NCBI GenBank assembly: GCA_026225945.1
Contig: JAMJFZ010000070.1
Span: 248,001-312,000, forward strand
Reading direction: 5' to 3'
Source: Cricetomys ansorgei
Lineage: Eukaryota > Chordata > Mammalia > Rodentia > Nesomyidae
Length of the DNA: 64,000 nt
In this document: in pieces, positions 1-11,926 of the stretch
Layout: each line of letters begins with the position of its first letter
How positions within the stretch are numbered: the stretch's first letter is position 1
Notes under the pieces: generated by a model
Database searches by the model: none
What the model was told of the DNA's origin: nothing
The model's input: only the letters and a program-made list of their open reading frames with translations
Position numbers and translations under genes: made by a program

Positions 1-165
1 CTAAATTTTTTTGCACTATTTCCAATGAAAAACAGCATTTCACATGTACATACAATGCTATTAACACATCTTATAAAATGCGGAATTATCCTTTACCATC
101 ATCTACTAACCAGGTTATGTTCAAATTCTGTGATAATCTTAAAAATGTCTTAGAAAAATTAGTGA
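1..165 (+). repeat. 3' part of unit U, truncated by internal deletion
   Basis: This AT-rich stretch matches 27,497-27,655 and, more weakly, 9,050-9,200, 38,700-38,880 and 60,130-60,290. In those copies about 2-2.3 kb of further unit sequence separates it from the E1 segment. Here E1 follows directly, so the interval carries a deletion relative to its paralogues. No gene is seen. Confidence 0.7.
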
Positions 166-287
166 CTCTCTTGAACTTCTTGTGGTCCCTTCTTATCTGG
201 ACAACAAGCATGGACAGGTGAGATGTAATGTTTTCTTTGGATATGTTAATTTTCAAGATCAGTATCCTCTACAACTTTTTATTTCAG

Positions 288-448
288 TATATGCTGGTAT
301 GATTCTTCCAATCAAGCCACAGCCTAAGCCCTGGAATATGTTCTGGAGCTAGAAGTAGAACCCAAGAAAGGGATACTTGCTGACATAGGTACAGTCTGTG
401 GAAAAACTAAGCAATATGGAGTAGGAAGCTAAAGAAGTCCATAACAGG
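288..448 (+). pseudogene. E1 exon-like segment, copy 1 (splice sites intact, frame broken)
   Basis: A pyrimidine-rich run ending in ATTTCAG at 281-287 precedes the segment, and ATAACAGG followed by GTGAGT begins the donor at 449. The 161-bp body aligns with the copy at 41,232-41,394. A short deletion near the start breaks the reading frame that is open at 11,764 and 41,232. Both splice signals therefore survive in a copy whose coding potential is lost. It could be a non-coding RNA exon or a pseudogene exon. The family is not recognised. Confidence 0.4.
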
Positions 449-574
449 GTGAGTTTTCTATTGGGTACATTTCTTCAACAAGATTTGAAGCTATTTCTTA
501 GATTAGTTCCTGGTTAAGGAGGTAGATGTTTCATCTTCTATGGAAGCTGCACAACTTCTTCCATCTGATTGTCT

Positions 575-900
575 CTAAAACCCTGAATTCACAGTGTCAT
601 TACCACATGAGAAGACTGCATTGTGGCTCATACTTGAGCTTGGTGTCACAATGACCTGGAGGTTACTGGTCCAATGTTAATGTAAGGGTGTTGCTGTTCC
701 ATGTTGAAGAATCTTGATTCTGACTCTGTGCCCTGAGTCGTTTGTTTTCTTTCTGAGGTTTCTGAACTCTATTTCTTCTACAAATTGCGTTCCATTCTCT
801 CTATTTACATGGTCTAGGCTCAAAAAGTAGAGCCATTTCACATAGCTAGTGTCTCAGTTACTTTGATATAAGAATGTTGTACCACCTTTAATACTATATC
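575..900 (+). repeat. E2 exon-like segment, copy 1
   Basis: Begins with a CCTGAATTCACAGTGTCATT block shared with 12,055, 30,395, 41,530 and 62,975, and more weakly with 14,345 and 51,925. The frame that is open at 51,918-52,166 and 54,000-54,194 is interrupted here. It is likely the decayed counterpart of a second exon, but no reliable splice sites can be placed. Confidence 0.4.
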
Positions 901-1619
901 CCTCCCATTTATTCTATCTGGGAAATTCATCTCTTTACAGAATAGCCTAAAGTAATGATTGTGTACTCAGTTGAGATTCATTTGCCGGGCAGCAAATTGA
1001 GTTTTGTCCAGAGGAGGGCCCAGTATGTGGCTATAATTTCAATGTAGCATAGGTTTCTACATATATTAGTGTAGTGAGCCAGAATGTTTTAGCAAAGCAT
1101 ACTTTTTCTAGTTTTCACATCAGAGCATGTGATGAAGGGAGACTGCTTCCTGTATGATAGGACATGGGGACATTTTATCTTAAGATTTCTAGGAATTTAA
1201 TAACATAGTGACTCTCTTGTTTAGTTCAGTCTCCCGAGGCCAGGAAATGTCTAAAATACCCTACGAAGTACTCAAGAAAACACAATCTCTCAATTCCATT
1301 GTTATCCCTGCTTAGAATTGATGTAAAAGAGTAGCATCCCATTGATAATGTTTTTATGCAGGTTGGACAGAAATGTAAATGTGGCCTGGCATTTGGAAGT
1401 CCAGGGACCAAACAGTTCTGAGATGGGGAAAGTAACTTCAAAGGCATGGCATTCTGACATTCTGGGAGGCAGGAGCCACATAGCTCTCACAGCTCTTTGG
1501 AAGAAGTGCTCAATAGGAACTTATCCTGTCATTCACGAAGTCAGGCATCACATAGCTCTAGCAGTTTTGAGGCAGGAAAGGCTTCCCCATCTTAGTTGGA
1601 GTGTTCCAATGTAACAAGT

Positions 1620-3280
1620 CCTCTCTGCTCTGCTCAACTCTCTTCTGCTCTGAGGGGACAGCTTCCCTAGTGTTGCAGCACCAAAGAAACATCTTAAGGT
1701 AACTGATATGGTTTAGCTGAGTTGAGATATTCTCTGCTTCTTCTCTTCTCTTAACTGCTTCCTTTCTTTTCTCCTCTTCACGGCTGCCTTCACATGGGAG
1801 TTAGTCCACAGCCATAGTTGTGCTCCTTAAGGAGTAGAGTAAAGAATGTTGTGCATTATATAATGTCCCTGGGGTGAGGAGCATCTCAGAGTGGCCTGTG
1901 ATTGTTGAGATATTTTTTTACCTTACATGGCCAGCCAGGAGTGTGTGGAGTGTTCTAGCTTAGCGCAATGTGTATTAGCTGGGCCACTTCTTTGCTGATC
2001 TGCCAGGTTGCGTCCCCTCAGCCAGCTTGGAGTGGGATTCTGATAGTCCTAGGGTGAGCTGTCCTTTGGTGGTTTGAAGTCCCAGAGCTCCCCAGCCTAG
2101 CATAAGCAGACTTCCACAATGGGGAAATATAGTAGCTCCCCAGTGGTCCTCTGGAGAATTTGGGTCTCATGGTGATCACAGGGGTGATGGCTGGGGACCC
2201 AGAATCCCCAGCCATGTAGGAAGTGATCTAAGCAGATGCTCCTAAAGGTAAATATGCCTGATTCCAAAGGTGCCCCTTTCAATGGACCCCATGGACAGGA
2301 GTGGTTGGTTAGCCATGGGCACACCATCATGCTCCAGGTTGAACCACCAAGCAGGGAAACCAGGGACAGGAGCGGTTGGGGATACAAAGGCACCACATCC
2401 TGTTCCAGGTTCAACATCCATGCATGCTGGTGAGTAGAACCACTTGTCAAGAACTACCTTTCAGACTAGGTAAGAGGCAATGTGGTAGGGGGGCTTCTGC
2501 GGCAACTTCCCCTCCCGGGGATTGCCTTGCTGCCTCCTTTCTTGCTGCACCCAACAGGGATTCCGCCCACACAGATGCCTGGCACGCAGAAGGGTGGCAG
2601 TGTCAACATGAGTCCTCTTGGCAGAACTCGGAGGTTAGAGGTGGTGACCCTAGGAATGACTCCGCTGACTCAGCCATGGTATAATCCATGTATCAGGAGG
2701 TGGTGCTCAGAGGGTCCTATCTCAAGCACCCAGGTACATTTTGCCCTGTCCACTGCCACTGCTGCCCCTTGGCGGCTGAACCACAATCGCACATGGTGCT
2801 GTCCCAAAGCCCTGACCTGTGACAGTCTCCATCCTCTCTACTTGGATGCCTGGAACAAATGCAGCCAATCGACATTATAATTTAGGCCAGCAGGGCTTAA
2901 TTTCTCAAGAGGACCTCTTTCCTGGGTGGACACCCTCTCTTACCTTCTCCTTGAAATGCTCTGGGCTCATCCAGGAACATGGGTACTCCTGGTTTCCAAT
3001 GTGAGCTGGGGCCCCTGGGCACCCATCGGTGACTGGCCTTGGCTGAGCCCCTTGTTCCTTACTCAGCTGGGTCTCCACAGCGTAGCATGGGTAGGGAAGT
3101 CTTCTGAACTTAGGAACAGACTTCGGTGCTGACTTCTAGATGGCCTCTTACCAGACTCTTTCCCAGTGGTTGAAGTCCTGAGTTGGGAGACACCCTAATA
3201 GAATCCAGGATGTTGGACCCCAGGAGGAGGACTTAAAATTGGTTTGTTAAAAGTCAGAGGAGGGCAAAGTTCTACAGTAG
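1620..3280. repeat. E3: GC-richer duplicated segment, copy 1
   Basis: Homologous to 31,390-33,040, and its first part to 43,200-43,880. It starts with a CT-rich tract, passes through a CCTGGGGTGAGGAGC block, and becomes GC-rich at 2,480-3,060. The matching stretch in copy 2 keeps many more CpGs. The composition resembles a decayed LTR or promoter, but I cannot assign a family. The 132-codon frame at 2,482-2,880 has no preserved counterpart in copy 2 and is treated as chance. Confidence 0.55.
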
Positions 3281-4200
3281 CAGAGAGCAAAACTCCTTCA
3301 ACATCATCATACTCTCCATCCTAGACACACCTCAGGGACTAGGATGGCAGAGAAAGCCCAGTCTAATAGGAATCAATCACACTTCACATGTTGCTAGATT
3401 CCTCCAGCTGTTTTTAGCCCATAGGACTTGATCTGGCTCCTTCAAAAAATTCCCCAAATGATGTGGTGGTCCTGATTTATCAGAGAGATACATCGAAGGA
3501 GTGTATGATTCCAAAATGTTTCCACTGCGATATCTAAAGGTCTCCCAGACTTTTAGAATCCGAGCATTCATTCCCATAGTCGGCAGTGAACTTTATTTCC
3601 TACTGGTGACCAGACATGTGCTAAGAGCGAGGGAGTTGGCATTAGGCACCTGTCCTAAAGGAAGTCACCACAGATTGTAGAAGTAATTAATCATGGGCAG
3701 TGTAGGAAAAACACTTTCATCTAAGCTGAGGGTTTGGGGAGATGGAGAGAGAGATAAAAATAACCTGTATTTATGAGACAGTTTGGAGAGAAAGAAATCA
3801 TAGAAGAATAATACTTCCACAGTCAATTGTCAATTTCCAGTCATGGAGAATTAACCAGTGGCCATATGAATGCAAGCCTGTCCCTAATCAAAACCCCCAA
3901 TTCCTGAGTTTTAAGGTTGTATAGTCAGAGTTGTTGATCATTGTGAGAAGGAAAATGTGCAGAAAAAAAAGGAGAAAGATTTAGATTTCTGTGAGTAAAC
4001 TACAAATAAGGTTTTCAGAGATCAAATCAAAAATCAGGCATGATATAAGGTAAAAAATTCTTCAGAATTTTTTAAAAATTCAGTTGTCATGTATATTCAG
4101 TGGGTGGACATTTTTTGAATTGCTATTGCATCAATTTAATTTTATGGATGTTGCATTCTGTAACAGAATAGATTTTAAGAGGAAGGCTTTTTTTTATTTT
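3280..4200. repeat. Unclassified duplicated segment between E3 and L1, copy 1
   Basis: Collinear with 33,010-33,900. It holds short frames (for example 3,742-3,924 on the + strand, with a partial match in 33,396-33,710), but stops and indels differ between copies. No repeat family is recognised and no gene is supported. Confidence 0.5.
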
Positions 4201-6060
4201 CAACTCTGTATCTCATGTGGACCAGACTGGCCTTGAGATTTTATTAAGTGATTTAAGGACTCTGTGCTGTATTTTTAATTGGCATAGATCATAGAGCATT
4301 CCTTTGGGTGTTGGAAGCAGATTTTGCACCTCCCATGTGGCCAGAATTGAGAGTTGTGTCTCAGGTAAGTACAATAGTAGAGCCCCTGCATTCTGTTTCC
4401 CATAGGTCCTTAGCCTACCAACCATACTTTCCTCTTCTGCCATCCTGACAGGGAACACCTTCACCCACTTGTATTCCCATGCAAACTTGTGGGGATCCCC
4501 TGTAATGGACTGCACCTAGAGAGCTATTCCAGAATATTAAGGATGATGAACATTTCTTTAAGTTTCTTTTCTTTAAGCATTTTGTTAAAGTTTACATAGA
4601 ATGTGTATGTTTCTTCTAATAAAAAGCCCATTTTTGCTATGTCAATCCTACAAAACCAGGAACATTGGATATCTTTCCATCTTGTGAGCTATTCTTCAAT
4701 TTCCATCTTTAAGGAAATAAACTATTTGTCATTCAAGTTTTCCAATTTTTTAATTAGAAAAACCGCAATATACCTGGTGTTGTTTGTAGGTTTTAAACAT
4801 ACTGTTTACCGAATTCTTTCTCTGTTCATCTATCATTTGTATATATGGGAACTAAAGATGTTTCAAGTTAATCCTGTAATCAGCCACCTCTCTGAAGATG
4901 TTTATCAGCTATAGGTGTTCGTTTTTATAGTACTATTGAATATGTATTAAGAGAGGGGAAAACTGTGTCTTGTTCCAGATTTTAATAGAACTATTTTGAC
5001 TTTCTGTACATTTAATTTTATGTTGGTAGAATTCTTGCTGGAAATTGCCTGTATTATGTTTATATGCAGAATGTATCTCCAATCTCTGAATAGTTTTATT
5101 GTGAAGGGGTGTTGGATTTTGTCAAAAACTGTTAGGATCTAGTGAGGTGACCATGTGAGCTTTTTTTTTCTTTCAGTTTGTTTATATGGTGGATTGCATT
5201 GATTAATTTTATATGTTGAATCATCCCTGTGTGTCTAATATAAAGTAGGCTTTATAGGTGGATAATTTTTTAATGTGTCCTTGGATGTGGTTTATGAGTA
5301 TTTATTAAGTATATTTACATATCTGTTAATGGTGTATATGGGTGTATAACTCTTTCTTTGTTGAATCTTTGCATGGTTTGTATATTAGCATAAATGTGGC
5401 TTCAAGCATTAGTTTGGCAGTGTGCCTTCTGCTTTTATTTTAAGGAGTAATTTGAGAATTAAGCACTCAGAGCTAAAATATTGTGATCATAGGCTCTTTT
5501 GGAGAGGCTTTTATTGTCCTCATGTATTTATTTGTGAGTTACAGATTTGTTTGAATTGTTTATTAGATTTTATTCAATTTTTATGTGCAGTATTTACCAA
5601 GAAAAGCATCCATTTTTTTAAAGATTTTCCAATTTTATGGAGTCTAGTGATTTTTTTTTTATAAACGTGGAAGCTCTTGTGTTAGGGATTTAGATGTTAG
5701 GAATTGGAATATTATCTTGGTGGATTTTTCATTTAATGAGTATGTTCTGTCCTTCCAAATATCTTCCAATTAATTTTGGTTCAAATTCTATTGTATGGGA
5801 TATTAGAATCTTTACACTAGCTTATTTTTCAGCATTTGCTTGGAAAATTTTTTCCAAACCTTTTCTCTGAGGCAATATTTACTTTTGAGATGGAGATGTG
5901 TTTCTTGTATACAGCAGAAGGCTCGATTATGTTATCAAATCCATTCTGGTAGTCTCTTTTTTTAAATTGGGGTATTGAGACCATCAATGTTGAGGGGAGC
6001 CAATGTCCATTGATAGTCAGGACTTGTTATTTTGTAAATATTTTTGATAGTGTGTGTATG

Positions 6061-6093
<33 letters not shown>

Positions 6094-6640
6094 CTGTTTC
6101 TGTGTGTGCATTTGTGTATGTGTGTGTGTTTGTTATATTGAATATGATATTGTGAGATAATTTAATTTCTACGTTTCCTTGATTGTAGTTAACTTACTTT
6201 TGTTGTTGTTTTTAATCTATTGCTTTCTGTAGGGCATGATTTGTAGATAGGTATTGTTTGAATTTGGATTTGTCATGAAATATTTGATTTTCTCTATGTA
6301 TGTTAATTGACAGTTTTGTTGGATAGAGTAGTCTTGGGTAGCATCTATGTTCCTTAGAGTCTGTAGTATTTCAGTCTAGGCTCTTTTGGCTTTAAGTGTC
6401 TCCACTGTGAACTCAGTTGTAATTCTAATAGCTTTGCCTCTTTACGTTATTTGATCTTTTTCTCTTACACCTTTTAGTATTCTTTCTTTGTTGAATATGT
6501 TTAATGTTTTGATTATTTTATGGTAAGGGTTCTTTTCTAGTCTGGTTTATTTGGTGTCCTATGAGCTTCTTGTATTTTTATAGGCCTAGTTTTTTAGTTT
6601 TGGGAAGGTTCTTTCATGATTTTCATGAAATTTTTATCTT
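4200..6640 (-). mobile_element. Antisense LINE-1 remnant (3'UTR-like, ORF2, ORF1 end), copy 1
   Basis: Read on the minus strand, this runs from the ORF1 3' part (about 6,130-6,640) through the inter-ORF spacer, expanded as a TG repeat, into the ORF2 5' and central region (about 4,640-6,050). It ends in 3'UTR-like sequence at 4,200-4,560 that matches 49,560-49,850. About 800 bp of the ORF2 3' end present at 49,860-50,660 is missing between about 4,580 and 4,640. The frames are full of stops, so the element is dead. The paralogue at 33,900-36,370 has the same arrangement. Confidence 0.85.
6050..6130. repeat. (TG)n microsatellite in L1 inter-ORF spacer
   Basis: Interrupted TG dinucleotide run. 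The paralogue at 35,742-35,865 carries a longer run at the same L1 position, so this is an old repeat seed that expanded differently in each copy. Confidence 0.9.
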
Positions 6641-6644
6641 TACT

Positions 6645-7445
6645 AATATTATGAGGTATCTATGGCCTCATATGTGATAAGAAACTTTATGATTTCCATG
6701 CTATGTCTTCAGAACGTACCTTTAATTTTCCTGTAGAAAATTGAGATTGTATTTTGAAATTTACCTTCTCTGGGAAATTATTTGTAAAAAAATCTATCAG
6801 CAGGCTTAGCAGCAAGTGCCATTATTGCTGAGTCATTTCACTGGCTCTTGTTTGGTGAACACATCCCTGCAGATGTTGCCAATATTGATGATCATCAGCA
6901 TCTGCAATGACCCCTCTTTTACTAAGGCACACTTTCTGAGATTGAGGGCAAAATCTGTTCGAAATACAGGTATTCATGTAGTAATAAAGATAGCAGATAG
7001 TATCCCAGATGACACAACTGCAAAGTTAACAGCTCCTGTGGCTCCACAATACTTGATTCCCATCATTATATGCTTAAAATAGAAGTAGAATTTATCTTTT
7101 ATATCATCATTTGCCACTAATGACTTTGTAATGGAATGATTATCCAAATTTTTGGAGATCAAAAACACTGACTGCAATAGTAATAGAACACCATAAATTG
7201 TCATGACTATATGACACAGTAACACTGAAGGTTACAAAAAGCTTAAGCCTATCAGAAGTTATGCAGTTGAAAATAGAGTGAATATGGGCATATATCCAAT
7301 ATAGAGACACGATAGGAGATAGATATATGATGGACCTTATTTGTTCAAATAGAATGGGATAAGAGATTTTTAATATACAAAATTATTCAGCCTGATTTCC
7401 ACTATTTGGAGTCATTTTTATATTTTTATTTATTTACTTAACATT
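6645..7445. repeat. E5 segment, copy 1
   Basis: Unclassified sequence directly after the truncated L1 ORF1. It is shared with 36,375-37,180 and, more diverged, with 57,640-58,410. A + strand frame at 6,816-7,082 (88 codons) has in-frame counterparts at 36,551-36,808 and 57,770-58,039 ending within a few codons of each other. The minus strand has more interrupted frames. No domain is recognised. The frame may be chance conservation or a remnant of an old coding piece. Confidence 0.5.
6797..6850 (-). mobile_element. B2/B3-type SINE head fragment
   Basis: On the minus strand it reads like the start of a rodent B2/B3 SINE: a GCCAGTGAAATGACTCAGCA-type opening followed by a GCACTTGCTGC-type block. 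Only about 50 bp is recognisable. The same fragment is at 36,521-36,572 and, less clearly, at 57,760-57,812. Confidence 0.5.
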
Positions 7446-7643
7446 AGTAACAAGGTCTCATGTATTCCAGGTTGGCCTTGAGAATATTATGTAGCTGTGG
7501 TTGGCCTTGGACTCCTGATCCCCTTACCTCTCTTTCCAGTGCTAGGGTTAAAGGAATTTCTAGCAAACCTAGTCTGTGCAGTGCAGGGAATCAAGCACAT
7601 AGCTTTGTAAATGCAAGGCCTGAAATGACATACATGGTCAGTA
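7446..7643 (-). mobile_element. B4 SINE, antisense, copy 1
   Basis: The left part matches reverse-complement B1-like sequence (CAAGGTCTCATGTATTCCAG... CAGTGCTAGGGTTAAAGG). The right part matches reverse-complement ID-like sequence (GGGAATCAAGCACATAGCTTTGTAAATGC). The ID-B1 fusion is the hallmark of B4. Orthologous copies within the duplication are at 37,181 and 58,411. Confidence 0.8.
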
Positions 7644-7680
7644 AAATATGTGATTCTTTTAAGATTTTAAGAATTTACTT

Positions 7681-7862
7681 TTTGTTTATGTGTTTATTTC
7701 AGAATGAGCATATCCCAATGTATGTGGCCGAAAAGACCAGAAGAGACCTGCAGAATTCTTGAATCTAGAGTTACAAGACTTGGAGACCCAAGCAAATTTG
7801 GTCCTGGGAAATGAAGTAATCTACAAGAGCAAAATGTTTTCTTAACCACTGAGCCATCATTA
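7681..7862 (-). mobile_element. B3 SINE, antisense, copy 1
   Basis: Ends with CTTAACCACTGAGCCATCAT, the reverse complement of the B3/B2 start, and contains the diagnostic GACCAGAAGAGA and GAGTTACAAGAC blocks. Same insertion at 37,415-37,606 and 58,650-58,845, so it predates the duplication. Confidence 0.85.
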
Positions 7863-8596
7863 CTCTGTGAATTTCTGAAACTTGGTGTCCATAGTTGACT
7901 AGATTTTGAAACTGTAGCATGACTTTAAATCTGTAACGAGATGAACATCAGGAGAAATGTCATATACATTCTGTGTTTGATTGTAATTTTTGTTGGTATC
8001 CAATTTACTCTGAGCTTGAAATAAAATTTAATAACATGCCAACTGTTCAAAGTCAGAGACTTTGGTATAACAAGAGGAGGAAGGGGGTCTCTAAAACTCA
8101 TGAGACCCTTCCATGGAACTAGGCATGCACTAGCTGTTAGATATAGATCTACCAGGTAACTCAGATTTCAGTAGAAAATTCAGGGCAATAGTAGCAGGAC
8201 CGTTGTAAGATACAGTGAAAACATACTTTCCTCAACTGATTAGTATAGGACATACCTCATAATTATAATTAAACTTCATTAATCACTACATGAATTAAAT
8301 AGAGTTTGTCAAAGTGCTAATGTGTACCTCTGCATTCTATATACAAAAAATATCTGTGTGACAAATTACTAGTGCAGACAAGAATATTTAATGGAGATGT
8401 TATTTCCCATCTTTTAAGAGGCAATCATTGAGATATCAGAATTAAAGTATTGATATGAGAAATACAGATTCTTAGTATACTGGTATATTCTTATCTGTTT
8501 GCTAAAATGGATTCCATGTATTGTATTTTCAGCTTAGATCCAGTTGTTATTTATTCTTAAAATTTGGAATATTGTCAATAGAAAAATATATACTCA

Positions 8597-8722
8597 GGCT
8601 ACATAGATGGATCAGCAGTTGAGAGCACTGATTAATCTTCAAGAGAACCTCACCCCTCTGTGTACATATATGCACAATCAAGCATTCACAACCCTACTCA
8701 CCTCACATAGACAAACAAACTT
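8597..8722 (+). mobile_element. B3-type SINE, forward, copy 1
   Basis: Reads GGCTACATAGATGGATCAGC followed by an AGTTGAGAGCACTGATTAATCTTC block, a diverged B3/B2 start, and ends in an ACA-rich tail. The tail has expanded to (CA)n in the paralogues at 27,116 and 59,693 but not here. Confidence 0.75.
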
Positions 8723-9249
8723 GATTTAAGTTTGGATTGAGATAACTAGAGTCTGTAGAAAAAAAAACTTGCTATTTTCTCTGCATATCGCAAACTTTTC
8801 ATCTTCAAGCTGTTGACTGAAAATGCTTTTACAAGATACCCTTTTACTGTTTTCTAATACGTACTGTCAATTCAGAAGTTCTCTACTTCCTTTCTTCATT
8901 GTGTGAATAAATATCCTTCATGTATTTCAATATGTGCACTTGCTTCCCAGAAACAAACTGTGTTTGGGAGAAAGGACAGTAAGATTTAGAAATGGGACTT
9001 ACGCTGAGACTGTTTTAAAATTAAAATATTATGCATAATGACATTTAACATTTAAAATTTTTGTCCCATTTCCAATGAAAAACAGTGATTTCACATATAA
9101 ATAAAATACAATGACCACATCTAGTAAAATGAAGTGTTATCCTTAACATCATCTATTAACCATGTTCAAATTCTGTGAGTGTCTTAAAAATTCCTTTGAA
9201 AAATGAATTAATACTTTTAAATGAATCTAATTAGCTTTATACATTATAC

Positions 9250-9382
9250 TTTTGAGATAAGATCTCAGTATGTAGCTCTAGGTTGTCTAGAATTCCCTAT
9301 ATAGACCAGGCTACCCTCAAAGTCATGCAGCTGAATTCCACTCTGTCTCCTTATGGCTGTGACATGGGACACCACACTCGTA
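9250..9382 (-). mobile_element. B1 SINE, antisense, copy 1
   Basis: Reverse-complement B1: GAGATAAGATCTCAGTATGT then AGCTCTAGGTTGTCTAGAATTCC, with a duplicated TAGACCAGGCT block and a closing GGACACCACAC. Same insertion in the paralogues at 27,705, 38,927 and 60,335. Confidence 0.85.
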
Positions 9383-11763
9383 AACACTATTATCATTAGG
9401 TCTCTTCAATCTTAAACTCTCACTTGCATTCATACCCTTTACTCCCCTTAATCTGCAGAAGCCCAGGCTGGTCTCAACTCACTCTGTTGCTGAAAATAAA
9501 CTTGAATTCCTGACTTTTTCTGCATTTACGACCAGATAACTGCAACTTGGGCAGGTTCCATTTTGCCTGGATTCCTTAAATCTCTCTTCACATCAGTTAT
9601 CTCTCCATCCTTGCATGCCATGAAAAGAAATCAGGGAACTTGTCCTGTGGCATACTTCATCTTATGGGTAAGTATGATTGTTTCTGCACAATGATAATTA
9701 ACTTGTTCCTTTTTCACTATGTTTCTTGTAAAGTATCAACTTGACACTTCCTTGCTTGATTCAAGGGTTTGAGGAAACAAGATTCAATAGGCAACTCTAC
9801 TCTGAATGAATTACAGCACTAGGCATAGGATATCTTTGATCTCTCTCTTGAATGGCCAGATGGGTCCCCATATGGTGAGTCCAATCCAATTTTCTTAAAG
9901 ACATTCATTCAATCTTTACAAAAAATAACCACGTTGTTCAAGATTCTCTGGACAGCTGCAGTCAATGTTGAGTATGCCTTCCAGAAATTATTTTCCCTAA
10001 TAATGCAAACCTCCTTCTCAAGGTGATATCTGATTAGAGGTGGAAGAAGTGTACTAAGGCCTCCTTGTAATCCATGATAGGGGCCATAGTTCAGAGAGTC
10101 CATGATATGGCTACGGGGCATGTGTAATGAGTTTTTTTTTCCCTATAGAGGAATCCAAACTTCAAAAGGTGAAGAATACATGATAGATTTTGGTATGAAG
10201 GTAGTAGATGTACAAAACAGCTTTTTCATCCCAAGTTAATAAAAAGAACAATGACTGATCTGTGGTAGATTGTTCCATGCAGGTACAACCATCAACAGCT
10301 GATCAACTTAGTGTAGGTATCACAAAGAATAGGAATCTGTGCAGGTATGCTTGGCTGGCTCCTCACGTATCTTAGCAGAAAAAATCTTTGATTGCTAAAC
10401 ATGTGGATAGCAGCTGACCAATAAATTTAGTTTCTTCGCATGCTCCTAGACAAAAATCTGAGCAAGTCAATAGCAGGTACTTCATTTATCATCCACTCAG
10501 AGGCTCTCTGTACTCTGGTTCGTACAGAGTTAGGACAGGATATCTCCAAGGAACCAAGACTCTGGTCTTTTTCAATGGACATCACAAAATATCTAAACAG
10601 TGAAGAGATAGCCTTTGCTTTTTTCAATTCTAAGGGCTTTGGAGTTGGGATGTCTCTTGGGTTAAGAATGAATTCCCCAAATGAAAATGCAGATTTCCTA
10701 ATAAATCAGATTTAAAACTCTCTTTATTTTACACAAAATCTTTATGCACATGGGAGTTTCTGAGGATGGATGCTGTTTTATGTAGTGAGTTTGAGTGTTT
10801 GTGTCTGTGTTTATATATCTGTGTGTTTCTTTGTGTTATGGAAGAAATATTCAAAGAAGTATGTGGTATGACTTGTCTAACTGCTAATTCTTGGAGGACA
10901 GCTCTTTTAGGAGTAGAAACAGAGGCACAAGGGGTAGATCTGGTAGAGAGCAGACATGGAAAAAGCTGGGAGGCAGGGAAGGAGGGTGGAATGGATTCTA
11001 GATGTATTATATGACATAAAAAAAACAAATGAAATACATAACCTGTAGAATGAATGTGGTGCAAAAAAGGGAGAATAATAACTAGAAAAAAAATTCTTTC
11101 TGAGAACTTTTATAGTAAAACTAGATTCTGGTCATGAATACAATTTGCTTGATCTGCAACAATGTTAAAATTTATATAATTAATTTCTGCTAAAACAAAA
11201 AGAAGAAGAAACGTACAAACACCAACTGCACGGAATTTCACCTTGCTTCTTGGGACAATTCCACTAATAGAAGGGAGTGGGAGATATGGGCTTATGAGCA
11301 ACTTTTTATTATTTAGATCAGGAGGAGCTGAGTAAGGTAGAAGCACAAGAATTTTGTTATTCCTTAATCTGGTAGTTTTAGAGTAAGAAATATATCTAAG
11401 AATCCATCAATATATTGAATGGCATAGTAATGCATTCACTTGCTTTTTTGCTTTACTACAATGTTAGTAGGTAAATGTGTGATAGGAAAAATGAAAAGAT
11501 CTGAACACATAAAGAGACCTATAGCCTGTGGATAAAGTAAAGTAGTATATACTGATGTCATGACTATGTGCGATTTTAGTAGCACTAAAAACAGTTGTAA
11601 ACCATGACAACTTTTGAGATCATGATGGTGGTATGAATAACCCAGTGTGAGTCTTCTGTTGCTTTATCTTCTGGCCACCAAATATGAGGCAGCTGGAATG
11701 CAGTGATTTCTTTGGATATGTTACTTTCTCAATATTAGTATCCTCTTCAACCTTTAATTTCAG

Positions 11764-11926
11764 AATATGCTGGCACTGATTCTTTAAATCAAGCCATAGC
11801 CAAAGCCTTAGAAGCTATACTGCTCCTGGCACTAGAAACCAAGGAAGGGATATTGATGACATATTCTACAGTCTGTGAAAACACTGATCAGTATGCAATA
11901 GGAAGCTAAAGATGTCCATAGCACGG
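11764..11926 (+). pseudogene. E1 exon-like segment, copy 2 (open frame, donor lost)
   Basis: The acceptor is intact: a pyrimidine tract and TTTAATTTCAG ending at 11,763. The body is open from its first complete codon (TAT, about 11,766) for about 47 codons, giving a peptide that starts YAGTDSLNQAIAKALEAILL. This aligns with AGGDSSNKAIVQALETFLEL at 41.24 kb. The donor has changed from GGGTGAG to CGGAGAG, so normal splicing at this site would fail. No known domain is recognised. Confidence 0.4.

Larger units (their letters stand above)
178..1620 (+). repeat. Duplicated E1-E2 segment, copy 1
   Basis: Collinear with 29,990-31,390 and 62,600-64,000, at roughly 90% identity by eye. It contains an exon-like E1 (288-448), an E2 segment (about 575-900) and about 700 bp of flanking sequence also found in the paralogues. 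The 90-codon + frame at 1,342-1,614 and its minus-strand shadows have no family signature and are not called as genes. Confidence 0.75.
7870..11640 (+). repeat. Unit U, copy 1
   Basis: About 3.7 kb collinear with 37,620-41,130, 26,422-29,990 and 58,860-62,600. It contains a forward B3 fragment, an antisense B1 and AT-rich unclassified DNA. The frames at 9,909-10,121 (minus) and 10,440-10,715 (+) fall in conserved subsegments but are broken in one or more paralogues. A CCCTATAG-type acceptor-like site at about 10,141-10,148 recurs at 28,585 and 61,215 (CCCTAG). No gene can be supported. Confidence 0.75.

Noticed and set aside
2482..2880. 132-codon + frame in GC-rich E3
   Set aside because: High GC lowers stop frequency, and the paralogous stretch at 32,200-32,600 is frameshifted with no matching peptide.
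6816..7225. Possible vomeronasal or other receptor exon in E5, minus strand
   Set aside because: The hydrophobic minus-strand frame of copy 1 is interrupted in copies 2 and 3 and shows none of the receptor motifs I would expect.
10427..10715. Possible coding exon in unit U (both strands open)
   Set aside because: The homologous intervals at 28,900, 40,090 and 61,500 contain stops or indels in these registers.
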